NCBI GenBank assembly: GCA_022820545.1
Contig: JAJEFG010000058.1
Coordinates: 62,001-126,000 of the forward strand
Source: Acidobacteriota bacterium
Lineage (GTDB): Bacteria > Acidobacteriota > Vicinamibacteria > Marinacidobacterales > Marinacidobacteraceae
Length of the DNA stretch: 64,000 nucleotides
Reading direction: 5' to 3'
This document shows positions 31,001 through 40,013 of this stretch, piece by piece. A model generated the notes under the pieces. It did not search any database. It was not told the origin of the DNA and worked only from the letters and a program-made list of their open reading frames with translations. The position numbers and the translations under genes are program-made. The number at the start of each line of letters is the position of its first letter. The first letter of the stretch is position 1.

Positions 31001-32481
31001 GCGACCTGGGGCGTCTCGACAAGGACGGACACCTCTTCCTGGTCGGCCGCCGCAAGGACGTGATCGTGGACAGCGGCGGCAAGAACATCTACCCGGACGA
31101 GGTGGAAGAGATCTACGCCGCGCCGGACCTGATCGCCGAACTCGCCGTGGTCGGGCTTCCCGACGGGATGGCGGAGCAGGTGGCGGCGGTCGTCGTGCCG
31201 AAGGAGAAGACCCCGGAAGGCCGGCAGCGCGTCGAGGCCCATTTCCGGGCCGTTTCGTCCCGACTGCCGCTGCACAAGCGGATCAAGACCGTCGAGTTCT
31301 CGGACGAGACGCTTCCCCGGACGGCGACCCGCAAGGTGAAGCGGGCCGAACTCGTGCGCTGGCTGCGCGACCGGCGCCGCGAGGCGGCCGCCGAGTCCGG
31401 CGAGGAGGCCCTCTCGGGGAATCGGATTCTCGAACTGATCGCATCCATCTGCGAGCGACCCGTTTCGGAGATCCGGACATCTTCCTCCTTTGCCGAGCTG
31501 GGCTTCGACAGCCTCATGTACAACGAACTCGCGGCCGGGCTCGAGGCCGAGTTCGGCGAGTCCGCGGCTCCCGAGGCCCTTGCCAACATGGCCACCATCG
31601 AGGAGCTGGTGCTCGCCATGCGGACGCCCCAGGGCGGCGTCCGGGGCCGCCGTCCGCGCCGCGGTGAATCCCGGAAGAAAAGCGAGGAGGACGAGATCGA
31701 GATTCCGCCCGCGGTGGCCAAGGCCGGGCGCGCGGCGCTGACGGAGGTCCAGCACTGGTTCTACCACCAGGTGCTGGAGCCCACCTTCACCGGCCGGGCG
31801 CATGTCCCGAACCACACGAACTACCTCGTGGTGGCGAATCACGGCTCCCATCTCGACATGGGACTCGTGAAGATGGCGCTCGGGGACGCGGGCTCGAACC
31901 TGCTGGCCCTGGCCGCCGCCGACTACTTCTTCGACAACCGCGTGAAGCGCACCTTCTTCGGCAACTTCACCAACCTCGTCCCGATGGAACGCCGCGGCTC
32001 GCTCCGCGAGTCGCTGGACCGGGCCGCGGGGTATCTGCACCAGGGCTACAGCGTGCTCGTGTTTCCGGAGGGAACCAGGTCGCGGAGCGGGCAGATCCAG
32101 AAGTTCCGGCGCGGGTTCGCGCACCTCGCGTACCGCTGCCGGGTCGGCGTCCTGCCGGTCCACCTCGATACGTGGGGAGCGTTCCCCCCCGGCGCCGTCG
32201 GGCTCCGTTCACGCACCGTGGCGGCGCGGATCGGGCCGTTCCTCTCCCACGATTTCCTGCTTCGCTTCGCCGGGGAAGGGGTCCGGGCCGCGGCCCGAGA
32301 AGCGCGGGTGACCGAACTCGTGCAGACCATCGTCGAGCGTCTGGGGCGTCAGGAACCGATCCAGCTCGAGGAGGAGGCGGCGCGCATCCTCGAGAGCGCG
32401 GACCCGGCGGGCCCGGAATCCCGGCGCTCCTCCGCTGAGACGGCGAACGACCGGATGCCCGATCCGACCCCGGTGGGCTGA
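28057..32481 (+). CDS. Multidomain fatty acyl reductase - AMP-dependent acyl ligase - acyl carrier protein - PlsC acyltransferase fusion
   Basis: LLLGGTGFLGKVC and YTYTK (NAD-binding_4/FAR); EEIDWYDYWLHVHLPGLERWV (FAR C-terminal-like); LFTSGTTGTPKGVMLTHRN (AMP-binding); FAELGFDSLMYNEL (ACP serine); VVANHGSHLDMGL and VFPEGTRSRSG (PlsC HX4D and EGTRS). Confidence 0.9.
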   Translation: MSPETSRPRIHVGEAFAGRSILLLGGTGFLGKVCLGMLLEFFPEIRRVYLMVRAAGEAESRVRFEDIMANSPALSPLRERHGAGFRDFLDEKIVVLGGDITSDNLGYTEARAAEIAADIDLVLNCSGRVTFNPSLEAALQTNVHGTRNTIAFARRMKRPALVHISTCFVAGMRSGEVREDEPLIGYFPRRDREDQEFSVEKEIEDCERLAARVRDEAEDKSRADAFQEAARKRFAEEGRDPDDARSLSLAIARERKEWIRSRLRDLGIEKAQGWGWPNIYTYTKSLGDQLVAGAEGVARSIVRPAVVESALSFPHTGWNEGFTTSAPLVRMALRGQNLFPVGPGVVLDVVPVDLVASATLAVAAETIVSEPHLVYQVSSGDRNPARVERLVDIVGIYKRRHFRDKHGGVKLWNEALARMEAQAVRADRFEKHTLKWMRQSASALSGVLERAGDEPIGPLVGVVEALQRNVESFEDFVVQGERQYHTFRPFIAGEEFIFRADNTHDLFSRLDGNDGKLFFNPEEIDWYDYWLHVHLPGLERWVFPALEDQERGQRRAQKRVYTYRTINELFEACTKNHAGRVAMRITRGGREERYTYADLRECVLRGAAFLAARGLGAGDHVGLIGENSPEWGMAYFAIQRIGATAIPLERDLRREEIVRLLRLGDARAVLMSDALFERHSGLASDNGAVPPVAAHPFRDVFAMDEGKDEEAAPPKPVRTSPAALASILFTSGTTGTPKGVMLTHRNFTSLVAKLLSVYDIDEKDGALSVLPLHHSFEFTTGFLLPLSRGAQIAYLDEIGPEAINDELQKGHTTCIVGVPALWDLLRRRILTPFAERSQRAEDLATALIDAAHLLREDTGVNIGPAVFLPVHTALGGRIRYLISGASALSEATWKAFRGLGFHIAQGYGLTEAAPVLTVTSPDGPVPIGSVGKALPGIEIRIVDPDAAGVGEVAAKGPNVMAGYYGNEEATAEALRDGWLYTGDLGRLDKDGHLFLVGRRKDVIVDSGGKNIYPDEVEEIYAAPDLIAELAVVGLPDGMAEQVAAVVVPKEKTPEGRQRVEAHFRAVSSRLPLHKRIKTVEFSDETLPRTATRKVKRAELVRWLRDRRREAAAESGEEALSGNRILELIASICERPVSEIRTSSSFAELGFDSLMYNELAAGLEAEFGESAAPEALANMATIEELVLAMRTPQGGVRGRRPRRGESRKKSEEDEIEIPPAVAKAGRAALTEVQHWFYHQVLEPTFTGRAHVPNHTNYLVVANHGSHLDMGLVKMALGDAGSNLLALAAADYFFDNRVKRTFFGNFTNLVPMERRGSLRESLDRAAGYLHQGYSVLVFPEGTRSRSGQIQKFRRGFAHLAYRCRVGVLPVHLDTWGAFPPGAVGLRSRTVAARIGPFLSHDFLLRFAGEGVRAAAREARVTELVQTIVERLGRQEPIQLEEEAARILESADPAGPESRRSSAETANDRMPDPTPVG

Positions 32482-32501
32482 ACGCCGAACCGGGCCCACC
32501 A

Positions 32502-33503
32502 GTGACCGAAGCGACTTCCGCCGCCGCTCCCGTGCTGGTGACGGGCGCCACCGGCTTTCTCGGCAGCCATCTGCTTCCCCTGCTGCTCGAGGGGAGCGAC
32601 CCCGTCCGGGTCCTGGCCCGTCAGCCCGCACCCGACCTGGAAGCCAGGGGCGCGGAGGTGGTGATCGGCGATGTGGTCTCGGGGGCGGGACTGGACGCGG
32701 CGCTCGAGGGCGTGAAGAGGGTCTTCCACCTCGCCGGGCGGGTCTCCCGCGATCCGGACGCCGCCGCCAGTCTCCAGCGGGTTCACGTGGACGGCACCCG
32801 CTCCCTGGCGGCCGCCGCCCGGCGGGCGGGGGTGGAGCGGATCCTGCTTGTGTCCACCAGCGGGACCATCGCGGTCTCGCAGGATCCGGAACCCGACTGC
32901 GACGAGACGGCGCCCGTTCCCATCGAGCGGATCGGACGGTGGCCCTACTACCGGAGCAAGTGGTTGCAGGAGCGCGCGCTGCTCGCCGACGCCGGCGAAA
33001 TCGAGGTGGTGATCGTGAACCCGTCGCTGCTCCTCGGCCCCGGAGACGAAAGGCTGTCCTCGACGGGGGACGTGCTGCGGTTTCTTTCCGGCCAGCTCAG
33101 CGTGATTCCGCCGGGCGGCCTGAACTTCGTGGATGTCCGGGACGCGGCGGCCGGAGTCGTGGCCGCCATGGCGAAGGGACGAGGTGGCCAGCGCTACCTG
33201 CTGGGCGGTCACAACTGGAGCTTTGCCGACTTCTTCGCCCGTCTCGCGGAGGTCTCGGGCTCGCCCGCACCGCGCCTGCGGCTCGCGCGCGGCCTCTACA
33301 CCGCGGGCGCCCTGTTCACCGAGGAAGTCGCGCGCCAGGTCGGACGCGAGCCGGCGGTGGATCGCATCAGCCGCGAAATGGCGGCCTGCTACTGGTACTT
33401 CAGTTCCGAGAAGGCGACGCGGGAACTGGGTCACGACCCCCGCGACGGCCGGGTCACGCTTCTTGAGACGGTGAACTGGTTCCGCGGCCGCGACGGCTCC
33501 TGA
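32502..33503 (+). CDS. NAD-dependent epimerase / dihydroflavonol-4-reductase-like SDR
   Basis: VLVTGATGFLGSHLLPLLL; YYRSKWLQE (YxxxK). Confidence 0.88.
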   Translation: MTEATSAAAPVLVTGATGFLGSHLLPLLLEGSDPVRVLARQPAPDLEARGAEVVIGDVVSGAGLDAALEGVKRVFHLAGRVSRDPDAAASLQRVHVDGTRSLAAAARRAGVERILLVSTSGTIAVSQDPEPDCDETAPVPIERIGRWPYYRSKWLQERALLADAGEIEVVIVNPSLLLGPGDERLSSTGDVLRFLSGQLSVIPPGGLNFVDVRDAAAGVVAAMAKGRGGQRYLLGGHNWSFADFFARLAEVSGSPAPRLRLARGLYTAGALFTEEVARQVGREPAVDRISREMAACYWYFSSEKATRELGHDPRDGRVTLLETVNWFRGRDGS

Positions 33504-33596
33504 TCCGGACGGCGCCCCCGCCCGTCAAGCCGGCGGCGCCATCACGGCTGTTGGTTGACCGCCGTATGATGGGGTTCCCTTCCACAGCCTCAACAC

Positions 33597-35807
33597 TTGA
33601 GCCGCATCGAAGCCCTCGCCCGGCCCGACAAGTGGTACCTGGGGGGACTCGACGGGGTGCTCTGGGCCCCGCCGTTCCCCCGCTGGCTGCACCGGCCCGG
33701 ATTCTGGGACGGAGCCCATCTGCTGCAGTACGAGGCGGGGCCGTGTTTTTCGGTTGCCCTGCTGGATGGTTCGGGAGCGGAGATTCCGCTGTCGGCGGGA
33801 CCTGCCGCATACCGCTGGCGCCCGGGCACCCTGGTCGCCGAGTGGGACGCCGGAGAGGGCGGGCCGGCGGTCGAGACCCGGCAGGTCCTCCCCGGCGGCA
33901 TTCTCGAGAGCGCCTGGGCGGTCCCGCCAGCAGCGGCCGGGGGCTTGCTGGTGGCCTTCACGGCCCAGCCGGCGGTCTCGGTGTCCGACCTGCAGCCATC
34001 CTCCGGGGGTGTGCGGTGGGTGCGCGAGCTCGCCGACCGGGCCGGGCAGAAGCTGTCGGTCGGGATGGAGATCGGCGGGTCCGGCGCTCCCGCCTGGCGC
34101 CGGATGCTTCCCTCGGAGGGCGGTGCGCAGCCCGATTGGACCGCGTCTCCGTTCGCGGAAGGGGGGACCGGGGACATCGATGATGCGGGCGGCGCGCCCG
34201 AGCCGGCCAACGGTCAGGACGGCTGGCTCTGGGTGGCGGTGGCGTTCCCGGTTCCCGCCTCCGACCCGGCGCTCCTTTCGCTCCGCATGCATCTCGACCC
34301 GCGGCTGTTCGAGCCGCCGTGGCAGGGCACGCGCTCCCCGGCGGATCGCCTCTCCTGGGAGTCCTTCTTCGCCGGCTTCCCCGCTTTCACCTGCGGCGAG
34401 CCCCGTCTGGACCGGTACTTCGACTACCGCATCCACGGCCTCGGGCTCAACCGCATCGAGGGCCGCTCGGGGCGCGTGCGCCACCCCTGCATCGCCGAGG
34501 GGATCGAGTACTTCCACGTGCCGATCACCTACAGCGCGCAGTGCCACATGATGGAGATGCGCTGGCGCGCGGGCGGCCGCGAGGCGTGGGGATCGTTCCT
34601 CAACTTCCTCGACAACCAGAAGGAGGACGGGTCGCTCCACGGGCGGCTCTACCCGGACCACCTCGAGCGCACCGACTTCTACCACGCGAACTGGGGCGAT
34701 GCCCTGCTCGCGGTGGACGCGATGCACCCCGACCCCGCGGCCCTCGCCCGCTGTTACGACGGCCTGTCCCGCTACGCCCGCTGGCTGAACCGTTCGCGCG
34801 ATCCCGAGGGCTCGGGCATGTTCACCGTCGTGAACCACTTCGAGACCGGGCAGGAGTACATGTCACGGTACCTGGCGGTGGACCCGGAGGCGGACGTACG
34901 CGGCTGGGAGCCGCGTCTCTGCCTCAAGGGCATCGACGTGACCGTCTATGCGCATCAGCTCTTCCGCGCGCTCGCGATGCTCGCCGCACGGGTCGGGCGG
35001 CCGGGCGACGCCTCCGACTGGCGGGCGCTCCAGCTACGTTGCGCGGCCGCGATCACGGAGCGCATGTGGTGCCCCGAGGCGCGCTTTTTCACCGACGTGG
35101 ACGGACGCACCTTCGAACGCACCGGGGTCAAGGCTGCGGTGGGCTTTTACCCGATGCTGACCGGCCTGGTGGACGCCAACCGCCTCGACGCCCTGATGGA
35201 CCACCTCGAGAACCCGCGGACCTTCGGCACCCCCTTTCCGGTGCCGTCGTCCAGCGTGGACGACCCCCGTTTTTCCGCCGAGGGAGTCTGGCGGGGCAAG
35301 CGGCGCAACTGCCCGTGGAACGGCCGTGTGTGGCCGATGACGACCAGCCACGTGATCGAAGGGCTGCTGCGCTGCTGGCGGCGGGGGAACCGGCGCGCGG
35401 GGGAGCTGGCCGCGGACCGGCTCCTCCGCTTCGTGCACCTGATGTTCACTGACGGCGACCCGCGCCGCCCCAACGCCTTCGAGCACTACAACCCCTACAC
35501 CGGCCGGGCCTGTCACTTCCGCGGCATCGACGACTACCAGCACTCGTGGGTGCTGGACCTGCTCGCCCGGGGGATCGCCGGGCTTCACTTCGACGAGGGA
35601 GGCGTCGAGGTGCGGCCGCTGCCGCACCGGCTGTCCCCGGTGCGGCTGGGGCCGGTGTGCGCCCGCGGGCGGCGCATCGCGGTGGAACTCGACGACGGCC
35701 GGACCTCGCTCGCGGTGGATGGAGCCCGGCACGATGGGCCCCGGGAGCGGACGCTCCGGGTGGAGTGGGAGACGCTGGACGGGCGGGGGGAGGGCCGGCC
35801 GCCATGA
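33597..35807 (+). CDS. (alpha/alpha)6-barrel glycoside hydrolase, trehalase / amylo-alpha-1,6-glucosidase-like
   Basis: KEDGSLHGRLYPDHLERTDFYHANWGDALLAVDA ... NCPWNGRVWPMTTSHVIEGLLR ... EHYNPYTGRACHFRGIDDYQHSWVLDLLARGIAGL. Confidence 0.7.
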   Translation: MSRIEALARPDKWYLGGLDGVLWAPPFPRWLHRPGFWDGAHLLQYEAGPCFSVALLDGSGAEIPLSAGPAAYRWRPGTLVAEWDAGEGGPAVETRQVLPGGILESAWAVPPAAAGGLLVAFTAQPAVSVSDLQPSSGGVRWVRELADRAGQKLSVGMEIGGSGAPAWRRMLPSEGGAQPDWTASPFAEGGTGDIDDAGGAPEPANGQDGWLWVAVAFPVPASDPALLSLRMHLDPRLFEPPWQGTRSPADRLSWESFFAGFPAFTCGEPRLDRYFDYRIHGLGLNRIEGRSGRVRHPCIAEGIEYFHVPITYSAQCHMMEMRWRAGGREAWGSFLNFLDNQKEDGSLHGRLYPDHLERTDFYHANWGDALLAVDAMHPDPAALARCYDGLSRYARWLNRSRDPEGSGMFTVVNHFETGQEYMSRYLAVDPEADVRGWEPRLCLKGIDVTVYAHQLFRALAMLAARVGRPGDASDWRALQLRCAAAITERMWCPEARFFTDVDGRTFERTGVKAAVGFYPMLTGLVDANRLDALMDHLENPRTFGTPFPVPSSSVDDPRFSAEGVWRGKRRNCPWNGRVWPMTTSHVIEGLLRCWRRGNRRAGELAADRLLRFVHLMFTDGDPRRPNAFEHYNPYTGRACHFRGIDDYQHSWVLDLLARGIAGLHFDEGGVEVRPLPHRLSPVRLGPVCARGRRIAVELDDGRTSLAVDGARHDGPRERTLRVEWETLDGRGEGRPP

Positions 35808-36916
35808 CGCGCGAGCCGCGGGCGGTGGTGCTGAAGCGCGTCCGGAAGCGTTTCCGGGACGTGACGGCCGTGGCGGACGTCGACCTCGAGGTCCACCCCG
35901 GCGAACTGATGGTGCTGGTGGGTCCTTCAGGGTGCGGCAAGAGCACGCTGCTGCGCCTCATTGCCGGTCTGGACGAGCCGGATGCCGGGGAGGTGTGGAT
36001 CGGGGACCGGTGCGTGGACGAGGTCGCGCCGGGCGGCCGCGACGTGGCGATGGTCTTTCAGAGCTACGCCCTCTACCCGCACATGACCGTCGCCGAGAAC
36101 CTGGGCTTCGGCCTCCGGGTGCGGGGCGCGGGTCCGGCCGCGACCGAGGCGCGGGTGAACGAGGTTGCCGGCGTGCTGGGGCTCCGGGGGCTCCTGTCAC
36201 GGCGTCCCGGCCAACTCTCGGGAGGACAGCAGCAGCGGGTGGCGCTGGGACGGGCGATGGTGCGCGATCCCGGCGTCTTTCTCTTCGACGAACCGCTGTC
36301 GAACCTGGATGCCGCGCTGCGGCTGGAGACCCGTGACGAGATCGCGGCGCTCCACCGTCGCCTCGGCACGACCATGATCTTCGTCACCCACGACCAGGTC
36401 GAGGCGCTCTCGCTCGGACAGCGGGTCGCGGTGATGGACCAGGGCCGGGTGCATCAGGTGGGAACCCCGCACGAGGTTTACCGAAGGCCCGCCAACCTCT
36501 TCGTGGCGGGCTTCGTGGGATCGCCGCCCATGAACCGGCTTCGCCTCGTCCGCGACCGGGAAGGGCGCCTCGCGGGCGGCCCGTTCGTCTTCCCGGGAGG
36601 CTCGCCCCACCGCGAAGCCACGCTGGGGGTCCGGCCCGAGGACCTCACGCTCGCCGTGGTCGCCCCGCCTGACCCCGACCCCAACCCCGAGTTCACCGCC
36701 ACTGCGCTGCGCGTCGAGTCGCTGGGCAGCGAGCAGCGGATTCGCCTCGACGGGCCGGGCGAGGCGGCCTGGGTGGCGCGGGCGCCCTCCGCGCTGCACG
36801 TCACGGCCGGGGACCGCGTGGCCGTCTCGGTCGCGTGGGAGCGGACGCATCTCTTCGGCGCCGACGGCGGCCGGATCGGGGCGGCGCCCCGGCCGGTTCG
36901 GGGATCGCGTCCATGA
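35804..36916 (+). CDS. Carbohydrate ABC transporter ATP-binding protein (MalK/UgpC type)
   Basis: VGPSGCGKSTLLRLIAGL, LSGGQQQRVALGRAMVRDPGVFLFDEPLSNLDA, C-terminal regulatory domain; ATGA overlap with the preceding gene. Confidence 0.93.
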   Translation: MTREPRAVVLKRVRKRFRDVTAVADVDLEVHPGELMVLVGPSGCGKSTLLRLIAGLDEPDAGEVWIGDRCVDEVAPGGRDVAMVFQSYALYPHMTVAENLGFGLRVRGAGPAATEARVNEVAGVLGLRGLLSRRPGQLSGGQQQRVALGRAMVRDPGVFLFDEPLSNLDAALRLETRDEIAALHRRLGTTMIFVTHDQVEALSLGQRVAVMDQGRVHQVGTPHEVYRRPANLFVAGFVGSPPMNRLRLVRDREGRLAGGPFVFPGGSPHREATLGVRPEDLTLAVVAPPDPDPNPEFTATALRVESLGSEQRIRLDGPGEAAWVARAPSALHVTAGDRVAVSVAWERTHLFGADGGRIGAAPRPVRGSRP

Positions 36917-38217
36917 GAGTCCTCTTCCCGGCCGCCCTGTCCCTCGCCGCGGCCGCCTGCTTCCCCGCGGGTTCCGGCGTCTCGCCCGGCGTCACCACGC
37001 TCCGGGTCGCCCTCTGGGCCGGCGGGTATGAACTCGAGATCGAGCAGCAGGTCGCTGACCGCTACGAGGCGCTGCGCCCAGGGACGCGAGTCCTCCTCGA
37101 GTCCGCGCCGAACGGATACGAGGAGCGTCTCCTCACCTCCATCGCGGCTGGCCACCCCCCCGACGTGTACCTCCTCGACTCGCCCGACATCCCCACCTTC
37201 GTGGACCGGGGGCTCGCGGTGGACCTCGCGCCCTACCAGGCGGCGTTGGACTTTCGGGCCGATCAGGTCTTCCCGCAGGTCCTCGAGGCGTATCGGCGCG
37301 GGCGGGCCCTGTTCGCGCTGCCCAAGGACTTCACCCCGATGGTCATCTACGCGAACCGCGCCGTGTTGGCGAGTGCGGGGATCGACAGGACCGTGGTGGG
37401 GCGAACCGGCGCCTGGGGGAGCGGCTGGACCTGGGAGGACTTTCGCCGCGCGGCCCGTTCCGTGACCACCGACCGGGACGGCGACGGCAGACCGGACGCC
37501 TACGGGTTCGATTTCCCGCGCAACCTCTTCCAGTGGGTGCCGTTCGTCTGGTCGGCCGGCGGCGACATCCTCGCTCCCGGCGGCGACCGCGCCACCGGCT
37601 ACCTCGACGGGCCGGCGGCGCTCACCGCCTACGCGTTCCTCACCCAACTGGCCGAGGAGGGCCTGACGCCGGGCGCCCGGTTCGTCCAGCAGGGAGATCC
37701 GGCGCGCGAGGCCCGGTTCGCGTCGGGCGGCCAGGCGTTCCTGCTGTCCGGGCACTGGATGCTTCCGCTCTTCCGCGACCTGGTGCGGGCCGGCGCGCTG
37801 GACCTGGCGATCCTGCCGATTCCGCATCATCCGTCGCAGGCGGGTGCGACGAGTGTCCTCTACGCGTCCGGGTGGGCGGTGCCTCCGAACGCGGCGAATC
37901 CCCGGCAGGCAATCGACCTGGCCGGCTTCCTCGCCTCGCCTGAGGCGCAGCGCATCCGGGCGCGCTCCGGCCTCGCGATCCCGACGCGGGTTGACGTCGC
38001 CGCGGAGATCGCCGCCGCCGACCCCACGGGGGTGGAGGACGCGTTCATCGCGCTGGCGGAGCGGGCCCGCGTGACCTGGGGCGCGACGGTGCGCGACTTC
38101 TCCCGGGTCGAGCGGCTGGCGGTGGAGATCATGGATCGGCGGCTTCTCCGAGGGGAACCGCTCGAACGGAGCGCGGCGGAGGTGGCGCGCCGGGTGGACG
38201 AGGTACTGGCGCGGTGA
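36913..38217 (+). CDS. Extracellular solute-binding lipoprotein (family 1, sugar type)
   Basis: SLAAAACFPAG lipobox; TLRVALWAGGYELEIEQQVADRYEALRPGTRVLLES; FLASPEAQ. Confidence 0.88.
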   Translation: MRVLFPAALSLAAAACFPAGSGVSPGVTTLRVALWAGGYELEIEQQVADRYEALRPGTRVLLESAPNGYEERLLTSIAAGHPPDVYLLDSPDIPTFVDRGLAVDLAPYQAALDFRADQVFPQVLEAYRRGRALFALPKDFTPMVIYANRAVLASAGIDRTVVGRTGAWGSGWTWEDFRRAARSVTTDRDGDGRPDAYGFDFPRNLFQWVPFVWSAGGDILAPGGDRATGYLDGPAALTAYAFLTQLAEEGLTPGARFVQQGDPAREARFASGGQAFLLSGHWMLPLFRDLVRAGALDLAILPIPHHPSQAGATSVLYASGWAVPPNAANPRQAIDLAGFLASPEAQRIRARSGLAIPTRVDVAAEIAAADPTGVEDAFIALAERARVTWGATVRDFSRVERLAVEIMDRRLLRGEPLERSAAEVARRVDEVLAR

Positions 38218-40013
38218 GGGGCGGGGGCGCGGCCCGGGTGATCCCGCTCGCGGCGGCCGGCGCGGCCGCGGCGGCCGGCGTCCTGATCCTGGTGGTGGCC
38301 GCGGACGCGCCATCCCGGGCCCGCGAGCGCGCGACGCGCGCGGAGGCCCGCGCGGCGGCATCCCTCTATGAGTTGCCGGGAGTCACCGAGGCGGACGTGC
38401 TGTCGCTGCTCGACGGCCGCGCCCGGATCGTGGCGCCGGAAGCGGGAGGTTCCGGGCCCGGGGCCCATGCCTACCGGGCCGGCGCGCTGGAGCCGGACGC
38501 GTGGATTGCGGTCGAGCCGCAGGGAGGGGGAAGCCGCTGGCCGTGGGCCGCGTCCGCCCTCGCCCTGCTCGGAGCGCTGTGCATGGCGGGGTGGGCTGCC
38601 GGGCGGCGCCGGTCGCCGCCGCCACCGCGTTATCCGGCCGCGCCCGCGCTCTTGTGCGCCGCCTTGTTCGCGCTCGTCGCGATCACCGCGCAGCACTGGT
38701 CGCGCGGCGAACTGGAAGCCATCAGCGCCTCTCGCGTGGGTCTGGGCCTTCGCGTGGCCGAGATCGCCGGGGCGTCCGGTGCGGATCCCGAAGCGGCCGC
38801 CCGCGCGGCCGGCCTTCCCTGGGCGAGCGGCGCGGCACTGGACGAACCGGACCGGATCTGGACGATGCCCCGGGAGGTCGGGGAAGCGATCGCCGCCGGC
38901 CCCGGCCTCCGGTCCGCACCCCGCTACACCGTCGTGGCCGCCGGCGCCACCTACCACGGGGGCACCGTGGCGCTGGACCGGGGGCCCGGTGTCCGGGCGC
39001 AGACCGCGGATGACACCGTGCACCTCGTCTTCCTCGGCTACGAAGAGACGACCTCCCCGGCCGTCGCGCTGATCGCCTCGGCACTCGGGTCCGCCCTCAT
39101 CGTTTCCCTCGTCCTCTTCCTCCTTCCCCTCGCCGCGCGTCCCCGCGCCCTCTCGGGGACGCTCGCGGCCTGGGGGTTCCTCACCCCCGCGGCGGCCCTT
39201 CTGCTGCTCTTCACCTTCGGACCCCTGCTCTTCTCGCTGTGGATCTCCCTGCACGACTGGCGCCTCGTCGACCCGGCCCACCCGTTCCTGGGACTCGCGA
39301 ACTACCGGGCCCTCCTGAGCGACGGCGCCTGGTGGTCGGCGGTTCGCAACACCGGAGTCTTCACGCTGCACGTCCCGCTCGCGATGGCCGTCGCGCTCTC
39401 GCTGGCGCTCCTCACCAGGGAGTCGCGGCGGGCCGTCCGGTGGGCGCGTCTCGCGCTGTTCCTGCCGAGCATCACGAGCGTGGTGGCGATCGCGGTCGTC
39501 TGGAAGTGGCTGCTCAACGACGGCTACGGTCTCGCGAACCGGGCGCTCGGCGCGATGGGGCTCGGGCCGGTCGCGTGGCTCAGCTCGCCGGACATCGCAC
39601 TCGTCAGCCTGATGGTGATCGGCGTCTGGATGGTCGTGGGGTACCAGATGGTGGTCTTTCAGGCCGGACTGGCAGCCATCCCCCGCGTTTGGTACGACGC
39701 CGCGAGGGTGGACGGCGCCGGCCCGTGGCAGCGCTTCCGGCACATCACGCTGCCCGGACTGCGCCACACGCTCTTCTTCGTGCTGGTCACTTCGGTGATC
39801 GGGTCGTTCCAGGTCTTCGGCCTCGTCTACGTCATGACCGAGGGCGGGCCCCTGGGCGCGACCGACGTTGCGGTCTACCACATCTACCGGGAGGCGTGGG
39901 AGTTCCTCCGTTTCGGCAACGCCGCCGCGATGAGCTGGGTCCTCTTCGGGGTCGTCTTCGCCGCCACCTGGCTCCACTTCCGCTTTCTGGAGAGAAGGAG
40001 CGCGCATGCCTGA
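38214..40013 (+). CDS. Carbohydrate ABC transporter permease (MalF type) with ~300-aa N-terminal extension
   Basis: C-terminal half: FLTPAAALLLLFTFGPLLFSLWISLHDW ... YDAARVDGAGPWQRFRHITLPGLRHTLFFV (EAA-like loop). N-terminal half: predicted TMs around a hydrophilic segment. Confidence 0.88.
   Translation: MRGGGAARVIPLAAAGAAAAAGVLILVVAADAPSRARERATRAEARAAASLYELPGVTEADVLSLLDGRARIVAPEAGGSGPGAHAYRAGALEPDAWIAVEPQGGGSRWPWAASALALLGALCMAGWAAGRRRSPPPPRYPAAPALLCAALFALVAITAQHWSRGELEAISASRVGLGLRVAEIAGASGADPEAAARAAGLPWASGAALDEPDRIWTMPREVGEAIAAGPGLRSAPRYTVVAAGATYHGGTVALDRGPGVRAQTADDTVHLVFLGYEETTSPAVALIASALGSALIVSLVLFLLPLAARPRALSGTLAAWGFLTPAAALLLLFTFGPLLFSLWISLHDWRLVDPAHPFLGLANYRALLSDGAWWSAVRNTGVFTLHVPLAMAVALSLALLTRESRRAVRWARLALFLPSITSVVAIAVVWKWLLNDGYGLANRALGAMGLGPVAWLSSPDIALVSLMVIGVWMVVGYQMVVFQAGLAAIPRVWYDAARVDGAGPWQRFRHITLPGLRHTLFFVLVTSVIGSFQVFGLVYVMTEGGPLGATDVAVYHIYREAWEFLRFGNAAAMSWVLFGVVFAATWLHFRFLERRSAHA

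Noticed and set aside
28798-32163. 1121-aa minus-strand ORF
   Set aside because: Antisense of the FAR-AMP ligase-ACP-PlsC gene; His/Asp/Val/Arg-rich GC artefact.
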